A DNA stretch of 38,538 nt from Acidobacteria bacterium RIFCSPLOWO2_12_FULL_67_14b (GTDB lineage Bacteria; Acidobacteriota; Vicinamibacteria; Vicinamibacterales; UBA2999), in the NCBI GenBank assembly GCA_001768615.1, contig MELE01000015.1, positions 1 to 38,538 on the forward strand, written 5' to 3'. Made by a program: the position numbers and the translations under genes. Of this stretch, positions 1 through 8,863 are shown in pieces. Numbering within the stretch: the stretch's first letter is position 1; each line of letters starts with the position of its first letter. The notes beneath the pieces were generated by a model, which saw nothing but the letters and a program-made list of their open reading frames with translations, was not told the DNA's origin and ran no database searches.

Positions 1-3000
1 CCCGTAGGTCGCACTCACCCCATACGCCGCGAGGAAGTCGCCACTGCCCGTCGTCAAACCGATCGGGTCCAGCTCCCCGTACACCTTGCTGTTAGCGTTG
101 GTGGTCCACGTTGCCGCCCGCTTGCCGATCGTGAAGGTCGTCGAGCCGTCGCTCCTGTCGTGGTTGGCGTCGCCCTCATACGTCGCGTCGGCCGTCGCCG
201 TCCCCGCATTCGTGTTGGCCGCGTAGGTGACCGTCAGCGACGCGTTCAGCCCGCCCGCGCCCGTTACCGACGCGGAGCACGGCGTCTTTGCGGTGCCGTC
301 GTAGGTCACGCTCGCCGGGCAGCTTACGACCGTCAACGAGGCCGCCTTGTCGATCCTAAACGGCGCGCTGTCAGTCGAGCCGACGGAGCTGGCGCTCTCG
401 TCGTAGGTGGCGGCCGCGTTGTAGCTACCGGCGTTGGTCGGAGCTTGATCAGACGGCCCGTATATCGTGTCGTTTGTACCCGTATAAATGACGGTTAGCG
501 ATTGATCGAGGCCAAAACCCCTGACGCTCGCGGTGGCACCGTGTGGGGCTCCGTCGTAAGTCGCGCTAGAGACGGTGACCGTTGTGGTCGTGACGTCGCG
601 GACCACGACGTTGAAACTGCTCGACGCGACGTTTGGCCCGGGCAGCGCGCGAATGTCGGAGGCCGTGCACGTAACTGTGGTTGTACCGACCGGGAAGTCA
701 GCACCGAATACGAATGCTCCCGGGGCGATCGATTCTACCGGCGAAGCCGCGGTCGAACACGTGACGGCACCCACGGCCACATTGTCGGTGGCCGACACCG
801 AGAACTGCACACGCTCGACGCCGCTGTTGTCGCTGTCGTCGACGGATATATCCGCAGGCACTTCAATCGTCGGCGGAATCGGGTCGTAGGTATCCTCGGG
901 CGGGGTTTCGACGTCCTTGCACTCGGTGAACCCTTTGACAGAATCGCCGGCACCGTCGTCCGCTGCTGTCGTAATTTGGCAGTTGGCCGCCTGAGACTCC
1001 ACGCGCATCGCCACTCGGTTCTCGAGCGAAGGCAGAGCGCAAGTGTCGGCTCTGGGGTCGCAGTAGGCCCTCAGCGTGACGATGCCGTACTCACCCGGCC
1101 CTAGTGAGAAGGTGGCGTTGTCGCGGCTCGGGTCGTTGAAGTCTGGATGACTCTCATTGAATTCGGCTGGGTCCCTTTGGACGTTTGCCCTCCAGATGTT
1201 CACGAGCGGAACGCTTTGCGCCGAGTAGGCGTCTGCAGAGCAAAGGGCCGCGGGGCTTTGAAAAATCTTTCGTACTATGAGCTGATACAACACGTCATCC
1301 GGTGCATCTTGCACGAACACATTGGTCTTGTAGGCAGATGTGGTGTTGCCCTTGTTGCGTACCGGAAAGGTCGTGTCCGATACCTGGAAGCTGCCGTTCT
1401 CGAAATCGGGGTTGTCGAAATCGGGGTTCTCGAAATCGGGGTTGTCGAAGTCGGGGTTGTCGAAATCGGGGTTCTCGAAATCGGGGTTCTCGAAATCGGG
1501 GTTCTCGAAATCTGGATTCTCGAAGTCGGGATTCCGGATCGACGAGGACGCGGTCAGCGTGAAGTTTTCGAAATCGGGGTTCTCGAAATCGGGGTTGTCG
1601 AAGTCCGGGTTCTCAAAGTCGGGATTATGCAGCTCCGCATTTTCGAAGTCCGGGTTCTCAAAGTCGGGGTTCTCGAAGTCCGGATTCTCGAAATCCGGGT
1701 TCTCGAAGTCCGGGTTGAGGTACACCGTGTCAAACGCGGTCCCTCCTGTTACCTGGGTGACGACAACCGGCACCAGCACATCATCAAGCGCTGCGGTTGG
1801 ATCGGCGGGCTCGGCCTTAAGCGCCACGAACAGCGTACGCGAGACGCTCGACTTGCGCGGAATGGTCACGCGGATTGTGTCAAGTGGTGCCGGGCCCCCG
1901 TCGACGAAGCCGCGGAACTGGTCGAACGACGCGATCACGCCGGGGGGCGGCGTGGCCACCAACTCGTAAAGGTGCTCCTCGATGGTCGTATTCTGCGCGA
2001 CGACTACGAACGTGCGCTGGAGCCCGGTAATGCGCTTCGAATTCTGCGGCGCCGACACCACGAGGCCCGGCCGAAGCTGTGCCGTGTAGACATCCTGATT
2101 GCGGATCCCTACTTGCCTCGGTTTGTCGGGCGTGCAGACCACCGTGCCGGCGGGTCCGAGCACCCGAGGCATGAACTGATCCCAGGGGTTAAACGGTGGC
2201 GGGTTGCTGAAAGGGGGCGTGCCCACATTGCGGTTGTCGGCCCAGGCCACGTGAAACACGGGCGCCGGGCGGTTGGCTGTGTACCCGGTATTCCAAGCCC
2301 ACCCGCCATCGTCGGTCACCACGAAGCTCTGGCCGGCGATGTCGATGTAGTCGCCGATGAAAGGGAACTTGCCCTTAGAGAAGATGGGCAGGTTGGGCCG
2401 GTTGTACTGCAACTGCACGCGCGCCCCGTCGGCAGACGTCCGACCCTGCATATAGCGGGACACCTTGCCGCTGCCCAGCAGCGACGAGCTTGCCCAATCG
2501 CAATTCCCGTCCTCGCACTCCGCGATCGCCGCACGCATGTCCAGCGTGTGCCGGCGCTCGAGGGTCGCGTTGTTTAGGACACAGAGGAGCACCTGCACAA
2601 ACCCGGCGGCACTCTCCGCTTCGATGCACTGCTCGAACGCCTGCTGGCCGTACTCCATGACCAGGTCATCGAAGCCGCCTGACGCATCGTCTCGCAGGTC
2701 GTAATAGGCGAGCGCCATCTTGCCGCCGGCAAACGCCAGGGTCGGCATGATCTGGTGGCCGGCGTCGCCGTACGAATCGGTGCGCGCCGGATTGGTCCAC
2801 GTGTCGCCGTCGACGGATGAAGAGATTACGATCCGCGCGTCGCCCAGCGTTTGGCCGGGCCCAAGTGCCCTGAATCCCCGTGCCGACCACGCCACGTACA
2901 CGCGTCCGGACTGCCCCGCACCCTCGGCGGGCACGATCGCCATGGTGGGGTACGCATTCGTGCGGAAGGTCAGCGGCGAGGACGCCTGATCGAACGGCTG

Positions 3001-4038
3001 GAACTCGTAGCCGTTCGGCGTGATGGCCTCGGCCTTGGTAAACGTCTGGCCCCCGTTGGTGGAGCGCGAAATCAGGATGGCGTTGCGGCTGTTGGCATCA
3101 TCGGTGGCCGAGAATTCGCGCCAGGCCACGTAGATGGTCCCCGTCCCTGGGTCCACGGCAATCGTCGTGCCCTGGTTCTTGGCCACCCGCTCGCTCAGCT
3201 TCGAGGGGGTCGACCAGGTGACGCCGCAATTGGTGGATTTCGAGAACAGGATCTTCGAGTGGACGTTGTTGTCGCCGCCCACAAACGACGTGTAAACGAG
3301 ATACACGGCGCCGGCCGGCACGTTGCGGCCGTTGACCGTGCAGGTCGAGCCACTGCGCGGAACGTCGGCGACGATCCACGGCTTGTCGAGGAACTGGCCG
3401 GACGTGCCGAGGTCGATCTGCTTCGCTCCGAGATACTCGATCGGGTCGCCGCCGTCCTTGTTGTTGTTGTCGAGGAAGCGCGCGACGAAGACCTTGCCGA
3501 CCTCGCCTTCGCCACGGTTGAACGCGATGCCGCTGTAATAGAACAGGCCGTTGGTGCCCGCCCGGACCGTCGCGTCGGCCGCGGCCGCCAGGCCCTTAAG
3601 TGGCGAGGCCAGGCCATCGTCCGAGGCGTCCAGCTTGTGTCCCGGCAGTAGCGTCGAGGTCCAGGTGGCGCCGCAGTCGAACGACTTGAAGACGCCCAGC
3701 CAGGCGTCGCCGACTTCGCCGGCGGCCTCTTCGACATCGACCGCGCGGTAGTCGTTCGCGCCGGCCAGGAGATGGCAGGGGTTCCGCGACGACACCGCGA
3801 TCGATGGCTCGTTCTGCCGCTGCAGGAACGGGTCGCCAATGATCTCGTTGGTCTCTGGATTGAACGTCGCCGGGCCGCCGCCCATGTTCACGTTGGGCCC
3901 GACTGTGACACTCGTTGGGGTCGCGTTGGTTGGGGTCTGCGCCTGGGCCGCGTCGAGCGACGCCATGGTCGCCAGGGCGAACCCGATCAACAGACGTGTG
4001 GAGAAAGAACGCGGTACGGGGGGGGCGAACCGGCGCAT
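1..4038 (-). CDS. Giant secreted BNR/Asp-box protein with NPDF pentapeptide repeats, HYR and MBG-like modules (C-terminus beyond window)
   Basis: The frame is open from the ATG at 4038 to base 1 (1346 codons), so the C-terminus is missing. A GGAGG ribosome site lies 7 nt upstream (4046-4050). Residues 1 to about 35 form a signal peptide ending near AQAQ. Residues ~60-450 resemble a sialidase/BNR beta-propeller, with Asp-box-like motifs at 119-126 (SFDCGATW), ~266-275, ~324-333 and ~406-414. Residues 775-881 hold 18 NPDF[E/D] pentapeptides. A HYR-type beta-sandwich follows at ~1053-1147, then MBG/YDG-like modules from ~1148 (motifs ATYDG, VTYDG, KVYGELDP). HYR and MBG modules usually sit in adhesin-like surface proteins. 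The likely role is an extracellular glycan-binding or adhesive protein. Catalytic sialidase residues were not identified, so enzymatic activity is unproven. The fold assignments rest on motifs only. Confidence 0.85.
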   Translation of the reverse strand, partial: MRRFAPPVPRSFSTRLLIGFALATMASLDAAQAQTPTNATPTSVTVGPNVNMGGGPATFNPETNEIIGDPFLQRQNEPSIAVSSRNPCHLLAGANDYRAVDVEEAAGEVGDAWLGVFKSFDCGATWTSTLLPGHKLDASDDGLASPLKGLAAAADATVRAGTNGLFYYSGIAFNRGEGEVGKVFVARFLDNNNKDGGDPIEYLGAKQIDLGTSGQFLDKPWIVADVPRSGSTCTVNGRNVPAGAVYLVYTSFVGGDNNVHSKILFSKSTNCGVTWSTPSKLSERVAKNQGTTIAVDPGTGTIYVAWREFSATDDANSRNAILISRSTNGGQTFTKAEAITPNGYEFQPFDQASSPLTFRTNAYPTMAIVPAEGAGQSGRVYVAWSARGFRALGPGQTLGDARIVISSSVDGDTWTNPARTDSYGDAGHQIMPTLAFAGGKMALAYYDLRDDASGGFDDLVMEYGQQAFEQCIEAESAAGFVQVLLCVLNNATLERRHTLDMRAAIAECEDGNCDWASSSLLGSGKVSRYMQGRTSADGARVQLQYNRPNLPIFSKGKFPFIGDYIDIAGQSFVVTDDGGWAWNTGYTANRPAPVFHVAWADNRNVGTPPFSNPPPFNPWDQFMPRVLGPAGTVVCTPDKPRQVGIRNQDVYTAQLRPGLVVSAPQNSKRITGLQRTFVVVAQNTTIEEHLYELVATPPPGVIASFDQFRGFVDGGPAPLDTIRVTIPRKSSVSRTLFVALKAEPADPTAALDDVLVPVVVTQVTGGTAFDTVYLNPDFENPDFENPDFENPDFENPDFENAELHNPDFENPDFDNPDFENPDFENFTLTASSSIRNPDFENPDFENPDFENPDFENPDFDNPDFDNPDFENPDFDNPDFENGSFQVSDTTFPVRNKGNTTSAYKTNVFVQDAPDDVLYQLIVRKIFQSPAALCSADAYSAQSVPLVNIWRANVQRDPAEFNESHPDFNDPSRDNATFSLGPGEYGIVTLRAYCDPRADTCALPSLENRVAMRVESQAANCQITTAADDGAGDSVKGFTECKDVETPPEDTYDPIPPTIEVPADISVDDSDNSGVERVQFSVSATDNVAVGAVTCSTAASPVESIAPGAFVFGADFPVGTTTVTCTASDIRALPGPNVASSSFNVVVRDVTTTTVTVSSATYDGAPHGATASVRGFGLDQSLTVIYTGTNDTIYGPSDQAPTNAGSYNAAATYDESASSVGSTDSAPFRIDKAASLTVVSCPASVTYDGTAKTPCSASVTGAGGLNASLTVTYAANTNAGTATADATYEGDANHDRSDGSTTFTIGKRAATWTTNANSKVYGELDPIGLTTGSGDFLAAYGVSATYG
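1396..1716 (-). repeat. Pentapeptide repeat tract NPDF[E/D] (18 copies)
   Basis: Read on the minus strand inside the giant secreted protein, this stretch encodes 18 NPDFE or NPDFD units (residues 775-881). One degenerate NAELH unit keeps register. An 11-residue step (FTLTASSSIR plus N) interrupts the array between units 9 and 10. In register the pattern is P-D-F-[E/D]-N, which fits the pentapeptide-repeat rule of a hydrophobic centre (L/F) preceded by D/N, but with Pro where Ala or Cys is usual. The degenerate unit AELHN has the canonical A-x-L-x-x form. The 15-bp DNA unit is nearly identical between copies, which suggests recent expansion. Confidence 0.9.
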
Positions 4039-4090
4039 GACACCGCCTCCAAGCTGAGATACATCACGGTCCCAGGACTGCAGCGGCAGG

Positions 4091-4134
4091 ACTTACAAGT
4101 ACCAAAGTGTTACAAGAAGTTCGCAATTGTAAGT
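4091..4134. promoter_or_regulatory. Inverted repeat ACTTACAA / TTGTAAGT around the promoter
   Basis: Two perfect 8-bp inverted arms lie at 4091-4098 and 4127-4134, separated by 28 bp. They flank the predicted -10 box, and one arm overlaps the -35 box. This layout suits a dimeric repressor or a looping operator, but no cognate regulator can be named from the sequence. Confidence 0.3.
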
Positions 4135-4137
4135 CAA
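4109..4137 (-). promoter_or_regulatory. Sigma-70-type promoter of the giant secreted protein gene
   Basis: Read on the minus strand there is a -35 TTGACT (4132-4137), a 17-nt spacer and a -10 TGTAAC (4109-4114). This would start transcription near 4102 and give a leader of about 64 nt before the ATG at 4038. The match is 5/6 at -35 and 4/6 at -10. Position and spacing are good, but no transcript data exist. Confidence 0.45.
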
Positions 4138-4339
4138 GCCGGGTCCGTTTGCACAGTCCTAATGGGCCGATCCATCTTCTGTCTATCCCTGTGCAATCGA
4201 CACCGGTCGACGGGTCGCTGGGGGCGGGTCCGAGTCCGATGAGAATGGACTAAGGCCTTGCCCGACAATGACTTATCAGCCGCTGTCGTTGCAAGTAACT
4301 TCACTGTTGTTAGTGGACGGCTGGCGGGAGGCCGGAGTT

Positions 4340-4365
4340 CTTAGGTTTTCCTTAGTTTTTCTTAG
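4340..4365. promoter_or_regulatory. Three phased CTTAG direct repeats with T-tracts
   Basis: CTTAG occurs at 4340-4344, 4351-4355 and 4361-4365, with starts 11 and 10 bp apart and T-runs between. Helically phased direct repeats of this spacing resemble binding sites of OmpR/PhoB-type regulators. The rest of the 390-bp gap between the two flanking minus-strand genes (4039-4428) holds only the promoter region near 4100 and a hairpin near 4390; no further gene is visible in it. Confidence 0.25.
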
Positions 4366-4374
4366 ATTCACAAT

Positions 4375-4417
4375 CGGCACGCGGGCGTGAGCTTGGCATG
4401 CGCCCGCCCGCGTGCCG
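4375..4417 (-). terminator. Hairpin downstream of the DinB-like gene
   Basis: Perfect 12-bp GC-rich arms (4375-4386 and 4406-4417) with a 19-nt loop lie 11 nt after the stop codon of the minus-strand DinB-like gene. The sequence that follows on that strand is only moderately T-rich, so it may be an imperfect intrinsic terminator or a 3'-end stabilising hairpin. Confidence 0.45.
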
Positions 4418-4428
4418 GTTATCGGTGG

Positions 4429-4962
4429 CTACTTCGCCGGTTCGGACGAGGGCGGGATGATGCCCTTGAGACGCATGTAGGTGACGAGGTTGCCGTAGTG
4501 CTCGTAGTCGTGCGAGTTGTTGAACGCGAGCACCATCAGCCGCGGCGTCGGGCCGGTGATGAACTTGATGCTTTCGGCGCCCTTCTTGTCGTCCATCGAC
4601 GCGAGCACCTTCTCGCAGAAGGCGAACGAATCCGCGAGGGCCTTCTGTAACGCGGCCTTGGATGTCGTGCTCTTCTCGATCCCGCTCAGGGGGGGCTTCT
4701 CGCCGCCGCCCGCCCCGCAGATCCCGAAGTTGGCGTCGGCGATGTGGCCGATCAACTGGCCGAGGCTGCGGACCTCCGGCGTCGGCTTGAACGCGTAGAG
4801 ATCTTCCGGCACCTTTGCCGCCGTGCGGATTACAGGGTCCTTGACCTGCGCGAGCTGCGCCTTCACGGCGTCGGTGAACGGGTTGGCGCCGGCCTGGGCG
4901 AAGGCGCCGGCCGGGACGAACAGCAGGACCGCGATTGCGCCGGCAGTGAACAAGCGTGTCAT
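4429..4962 (-). CDS. Secreted DinB-family protein
   Basis: This 177-residue protein begins with a signal peptide (MTRLFTAGAIAVLLF through AFAQ). A DinB/YfiT-like four-helix-bundle domain follows. Three histidines fit the family's metal triad: His73 in LIGHIADAN, and His151 and His155 in NNSHDYEHYGN. The family binds divalent metal; some members are thiol transferases, but most have no known reaction. Two ATGs are adjacent (4965 and 4962). The second was chosen because GAGG (4969-4972) then sits 6 nt upstream. A longer frame from 5007 would put a hairpin-derived sequence in front of the signal peptide and is unlikely. The gene is divergent from the lipoprotein gene at 5015. Confidence 0.8.
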   Translation of the reverse strand: MTRLFTAGAIAVLLFVPAGAFAQAGANPFTDAVKAQLAQVKDPVIRTAAKVPEDLYAFKPTPEVRSLGQLIGHIADANFGICGAGGGEKPPLSGIEKSTTSKAALQKALADSFAFCEKVLASMDDKKGAESIKFITGPTPRLMVLAFNNSHDYEHYGNLVTYMRLKGIIPPSSEPAK

Positions 4963-4983
4963 CATGAACCTCACAGACGTGGC

Positions 4984-5001
4984 GTCCGCCTTCAGGCGGA
5001 C
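4984..5001. repeat. TTCA-loop palindrome between divergent genes
   Basis: GTCCGCC and GGCGGAC (7-bp perfect stem) enclose the tetraloop TTCA. Further imperfect pairing of GGC/GCC lies outside. The palindrome sits in the 52-bp space between the divergent starts at 4962 and 5015 and shares the TGAA/TTCA loop with hairpins near 6180 and 20382, suggesting a dispersed REP-like element. Confidence 0.6.
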
Positions 5002-5014
5002 CGCCAATTAAACG

Positions 5015-6172
5015 GTGATCCTCGACGATGTGATTCTCCCACGGACCCGGCGCGCGGCCCGCCTGCTGGTGACGGGCGCCCTGGCGGTCGTGATGGCCGC
5101 CTGCGCGCCGTCACGATTGCCGTACGTGGCGCCGGTCGATCCCCTGCCCGAGCTGCCGCCCCTGCTCACGTGGATGGGAGAATTCACCCGGCCCGCCGCC
5201 ACTCCCTATCCGACGCTCGCCGACAGCGAACGTTTCGGCAGCCTCTCGGGGCTGGTGCGCGATGCCGCCAGCGAACAGTGGGTGGCGGTGATCGACGATC
5301 GCGAGGGCACGCGGGTCGCGTGGCTCACGATTGACTTTGCCGCCGGCGCCCTGACGGTGTCGCCGACCCGGATGATGCCGCTTCGCGCCGGACCTGGTGT
5401 CGGCGACCGCATCGCGAGCGAATCCGACCTCGAGGCGATCGCGGCATTGCCCGACGGCACGTTCCTGATGGCCGAAGAAGGGCACCTCCGCGACGGCGAG
5501 GTGTGGCAGCCGGCGCTCCTGCACGTGACCCGGGAGGGCGTGGTCACGAGCGTCACGCCGTTCCCCGAGGCGTTCTCGATCTCGGAGGATCCGGCCCGCG
5601 GCCTTCGCGACAACCAGGGCATCGAAAGCCTCACGCGCACGCCCGCCGGGCGCGTGATCGCCGGGCTCGAGCAGCCGCTGAAGGACGACGGCGACGCCAC
5701 CTCGTTCGAGCGTCCCGGCACCGGCCGGCTGATCGAGTTCGAGCAGGACGGCCGGCGGTGGCAGCCCGGGCGCCAGTGGCGGTACATGATCTCGCCCACG
5801 CCGAGGGTCGATGGCTACCCGCAGGTGTGCAGCGCCGGCGAAAACGGCCTGGTGGATCTGCTGGCGCTCACCGACACGCGGCTGATCGCGATGGAGCGGG
5901 CCTGCCTGCTCGACGACGAGGGGCAGCGAACCGCGAACGCCGTGCAGTTGTTCATCGTCGATCTGGTCGCCGGCGATGCGCGCAAGACGCTGATGCTCGA
6001 CCTGTCGACGCTCGCGCCGAAGCTCACGCCGGCGCTGTCGCGGCTCGAGAATTTCGAGGCGCTGTCGTTGGGGCCACTGATGGCCAACGGCCTGCGCACG
6101 CTGCTCGTGGTGTCGGACGACAACTTCCGGCCGACGCAGAAGACGTCGTTCCTGTTGTTCGGGTTGCGATAG
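5015..6172 (+). CDS. Esterase-like activity of phytase family protein, lipoprotein
   Basis: The 385-residue product starts at GTG (5015); an in-frame GTG at 5030 is an alternative, and neither has a clear ribosome site. A lipoprotein signal ends in VMAAC (Cys30), so the mature protein is probably anchored in a membrane of the envelope. The rest matches the phytase-like esterase family (PF13449 type): motifs such as FGSLSGL, SDLEAIAALPDGTFLMAEE and DNQGIESLTRTP mark blades of a beta-propeller with acidic, potentially metal-binding loops. The substrate is not predictable; members have been called esterase- or phytase-like on similarity only. It is transcribed alone and ends 75 bp before a convergent regulator gene, separated by three hairpins. 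Confidence 0.78.
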   Translation: MILDDVILPRTRRAARLLVTGALAVVMAACAPSRLPYVAPVDPLPELPPLLTWMGEFTRPAATPYPTLADSERFGSLSGLVRDAASEQWVAVIDDREGTRVAWLTIDFAAGALTVSPTRMMPLRAGPGVGDRIASESDLEAIAALPDGTFLMAEEGHLRDGEVWQPALLHVTREGVVTSVTPFPEAFSISEDPARGLRDNQGIESLTRTPAGRVIAGLEQPLKDDGDATSFERPGTGRLIEFEQDGRRWQPGRQWRYMISPTPRVDGYPQVCSAGENGLVDLLALTDTRLIAMERACLLDDEGQRTANAVQLFIVDLVAGDARKTLMLDLSTLAPKLTPALSRLENFEALSLGPLMANGLRTLLVVSDDNFRPTQKTSFLLFGLR

Positions 6173-6179
6173 TTGTGGC

Positions 6180-6239
6180 GGCGATGGCTGAAGCCATCGC
6201 CCTCCGAATGATCGGAGAGTGACGGCTTTAGCCGTCGCT
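6180..6239. repeat. Cluster of three adjacent hairpins (BIME-like) at a convergent junction
   Basis: Three hairpins follow one another: 9-bp stems at 6180-6188/6193-6201 with loop TGAA; 6-bp stems at 6202-6207/6212-6217 with loop ATGA; and about 9-bp stems at 6218-6226/6231-6239 (one G-T pair) with loop TTTA. They fill the gap between two convergent genes and may work as a bidirectional terminator or as a REP-type element. Confidence 0.7.
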
Positions 6240-6246
6240 GGTACCG

Positions 6247-6942
6247 CTACTCGACGAACTTGTAGCCAACGCCCCTGATCGTCAGCAGGTGCTTCGGTTT
6301 GGTCGGATCGGTCTCCAGATACCGCCGCAACCTGACGATGAAGTTGTCAATCGCGCGCGTGTCGGTGTCTTCCTGCAGGTCCCACACGTCTTCGAGAATC
6401 GCCTTGCGCGACACCGGCCGGCCGACGTTGCGGACCAGGTACTGCAGCAGGTCGCACTCCATCTGCGTCAGCTGATACGCCTTGTCGCCCACGTGCAGCT
6501 CGAGCGCTTCGAGGTCCAGCGTCTTGCCCGCAAACGTCAGCTGCTCGTGTTCGTGCTGGTTCTGAAGCATCCACTGGCGGCGCCGCAGCAACCCGCGCAG
6601 GCGCGCCAGCAGGATCTGCAGCTCGAACGGCTTGGGCAGGTAATCGTCTGCGCCGGCTTCGAAACCCTGCAGGACATCCGCCGGGCGGCTGCGCGCGGTG
6701 AGCATCAACACCGGCACGTAGTGCCCCGCCCCGCGCAGCTCCTTGACCACCGTGAAGCCGTTCTTGCCCGGCAGCATCACGTCGAGCACCACGGCATCGT
6801 AGGCGTCGCGATCGGCCAGCAGCCGATCGAGCGCCTTCTGCCCGTCGCTCTCGATGTCAACCGCGTGGCCTTCGGCCTCGAGGTTGAATCGCAGCCCGTC
6901 GGCGAGGTGCGCCTCGTCTTCGACAATGAGGATTCGACTCAT
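6247..6942 (-). CDS. OmpR/PhoB-family response regulator
   Basis: The 231-residue protein begins MSRILIVEDE. It has a receiver domain (1-120) with the phosphoacceptor Asp54 in VVLDVMLPG, Thr82 and Lys104, then a winged-helix DNA-binding domain (~135-230) ending in the typical RGVGYKFVE. It is the partner of the histidine kinase upstream: the kinase stop and this start overlap as ATGA (6939-6942), implying translational coupling. Being the last gene after a desaturase and a short-loop kinase, it may control membrane lipid genes (inference). Frames extending upstream of 6942 only read through the kinase gene and were discarded. Confidence 0.93.
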   Translation of the reverse strand: MSRILIVEDEAHLADGLRFNLEAEGHAVDIESDGQKALDRLLADRDAYDAVVLDVMLPGKNGFTVVKELRGAGHYVPVLMLTARSRPADVLQGFEAGADDYLPKPFELQILLARLRGLLRRRQWMLQNQHEHEQLTFAGKTLDLEALELHVGDKAYQLTQMECDLLQYLVRNVGRPVSRKAILEDVWDLQEDTDTRAIDNFIVRLRRYLETDPTKPKHLLTIRGVGYKFVE

Positions 6943-7880
6943 ACCGCTTGCCGGGCTCCGGGCGCCGGGCTCCGGGCTCCGGGATCGCTCTTCGAGCGCG
7001 GCAGCTCGAGCGTGAAGGTCGCGCCCTTGCCCTCGCCCGAGCTTTCGGCGAACACGCGGCCGCCGTGGCGTTTCGCGATCGATCGGACGATATAGAGGCC
7101 GAGGCCGGTGCCCTTGACCTTGAAGCCGCCGGTCTGGAAGCGGTAGAAGCGGTTGAAGATGCGATTGAGCTGCGCGCGGGGAATGCCGACGCCGGCATCC
7201 TTGACCCGCACCCACACCGTGTCGGGCGCGGGACCCGCGGCCTGCACGGTGACCTGCGGCCGGCCGCCCGAGTATTTCACGGCGTTGTCGAGCAGATTGG
7301 CAATCGCGGCGCGGAGGTCGTCGACGTCGCCGTCAACCACGAGCGGCGTTTGCGGATCCACATCCACGATCGACACCGCCTCGGGCGGGAGGTTGTGCCG
7401 CATGCGCGCCGTGTCCACGCACTCGTGCACCAGCCACGCCAGGTCGACCGGCGCGACCTCGTGCAGCTTCGACCGCTGCCGCGCGGCGCCGGCCTTCAGG
7501 ACCTGTTCGACCGTGTGCTGCAGGCGGTCGGCGTCCTGCAGCATGATGCGGTAGAACTCCTTCCGCTGCGCATCACCCACCTCGCGCGCCTGCAGTGTTT
7601 CCAGGTACAAGCGGATCGACGCGATTGGGGTCTTGAGCTCGTGCGTGACCGAGCTCAGGAAACTGTCTTGCTGTTCGGTGATGCCCATTTCGCGGACCAG
7701 GAACACCGTGTAGACGATGATGCCCGCGATGATGAGGCTGAAGGAGAAGACGCCGAGGATGAGCGGCGCGACGCGCCGCCCGTTCACGAGGATCCAGCCG
7801 ATGTTGAGCGTAACGGCGGCGGCGACGAGAACGACGCAGAGGACGACGAAAACGATCGAGGCCGTCTGGCGTCGGGTCAC
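6939..7880 (-). CDS. Two-TM histidine kinase without an extracytoplasmic sensor domain
   Basis: The 313-residue kinase starts at GTG (7880), 9 bp after the desaturase stop. Two membrane helices (~8-32 and ~39-63) are joined by only about six residues (NGRRVA), so no periplasmic sensor domain exists and any stimulus must be read in or at the membrane. The HisKA domain follows with His80 in SSVTHELKTP, then HATPase_c with the N box (NLLDNAVKYS), G1 (DAGVGI) and G2 (GTGLGL). There is no recognisable HAMP domain. The C-terminal tail (GARSPAPGAR) is encoded by a heptanucleotide tandem repeat and is probably not part of the fold. The overlap with the regulator gene makes this a clear kinase-regulator pair. 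Confidence 0.92.
   Translation of the reverse strand: MTRRQTASIVFVVLCVVLVAAAVTLNIGWILVNGRRVAPLILGVFSFSLIIAGIIVYTVFLVREMGITEQQDSFLSSVTHELKTPIASIRLYLETLQAREVGDAQRKEFYRIMLQDADRLQHTVEQVLKAGAARQRSKLHEVAPVDLAWLVHECVDTARMRHNLPPEAVSIVDVDPQTPLVVDGDVDDLRAAIANLLDNAVKYSGGRPQVTVQAAGPAPDTVWVRVKDAGVGIPRAQLNRIFNRFYRFQTGGFKVKGTGLGLYIVRSIAKRHGGRVFAESSGEGKGATFTLELPRSKSDPGARSPAPGARQAV
6951..6984. repeat. Heptanucleotide tandem repeat CCGGGCT (4.9 copies)
   Basis: Units CCGGGCT, CCGGGCG, CCGGGCT, CCGGGCT and a partial CCGGGA run head to tail inside the 3' end of the kinase gene. Seven is not a multiple of three, so each unit gained or lost would shift the frame of the kinase tail. The same heptamer (other strand) recurs at 12402-12429. 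Confidence 0.75.
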
Positions 7881-7889
7881 CCGCCGATT

Positions 7890-8750
<861 letters not shown>

Positions 8751-8853
8751 AGGGAGAACGACAGTAACAGGTGCGGGACGCGGCCACTGTAATAGTTGTG
8801 TCAGGGATGCTAAGTCGCTTCCTTTGAGCAAGTTCGTATATTATTGTTTGCAG

Positions 8854-8863
8854 CCATATATGG
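8854..8863. promoter_or_regulatory. Palindrome CCATATATGG over the PadR start codon
   Basis: A perfect 10-bp palindrome overlaps the PadR ATG (8860) in an AT-rich stretch (TATATTATTG nearby at 8837-8846) of an otherwise GC-rich genome. PadR proteins often repress their own genes through AT-rich palindromes, so this is a candidate autoregulatory operator. Confidence 0.35.

Noticed and set aside
1396-1716. Possible CRISPR array or DNA minisatellite
   Set aside because: Units are 15 bp without spacers and lie in frame within a coding sequence. The protein-level pentapeptide explains them.
1147-2577. 476-codon plus-strand frame with VLEIGV-type repeats
   Set aside because: It is the antisense image of the NPDF repeat tract. 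The minus-strand frame is longer, has a signal peptide, Asp boxes and HYR/MBG modules, and explains the repeat.
8751-8831. N-terminal extension of the desaturase from a TTG
   Set aside because: The added residues show no family similarity and would overlap the promoter side of the divergent PadR gene.
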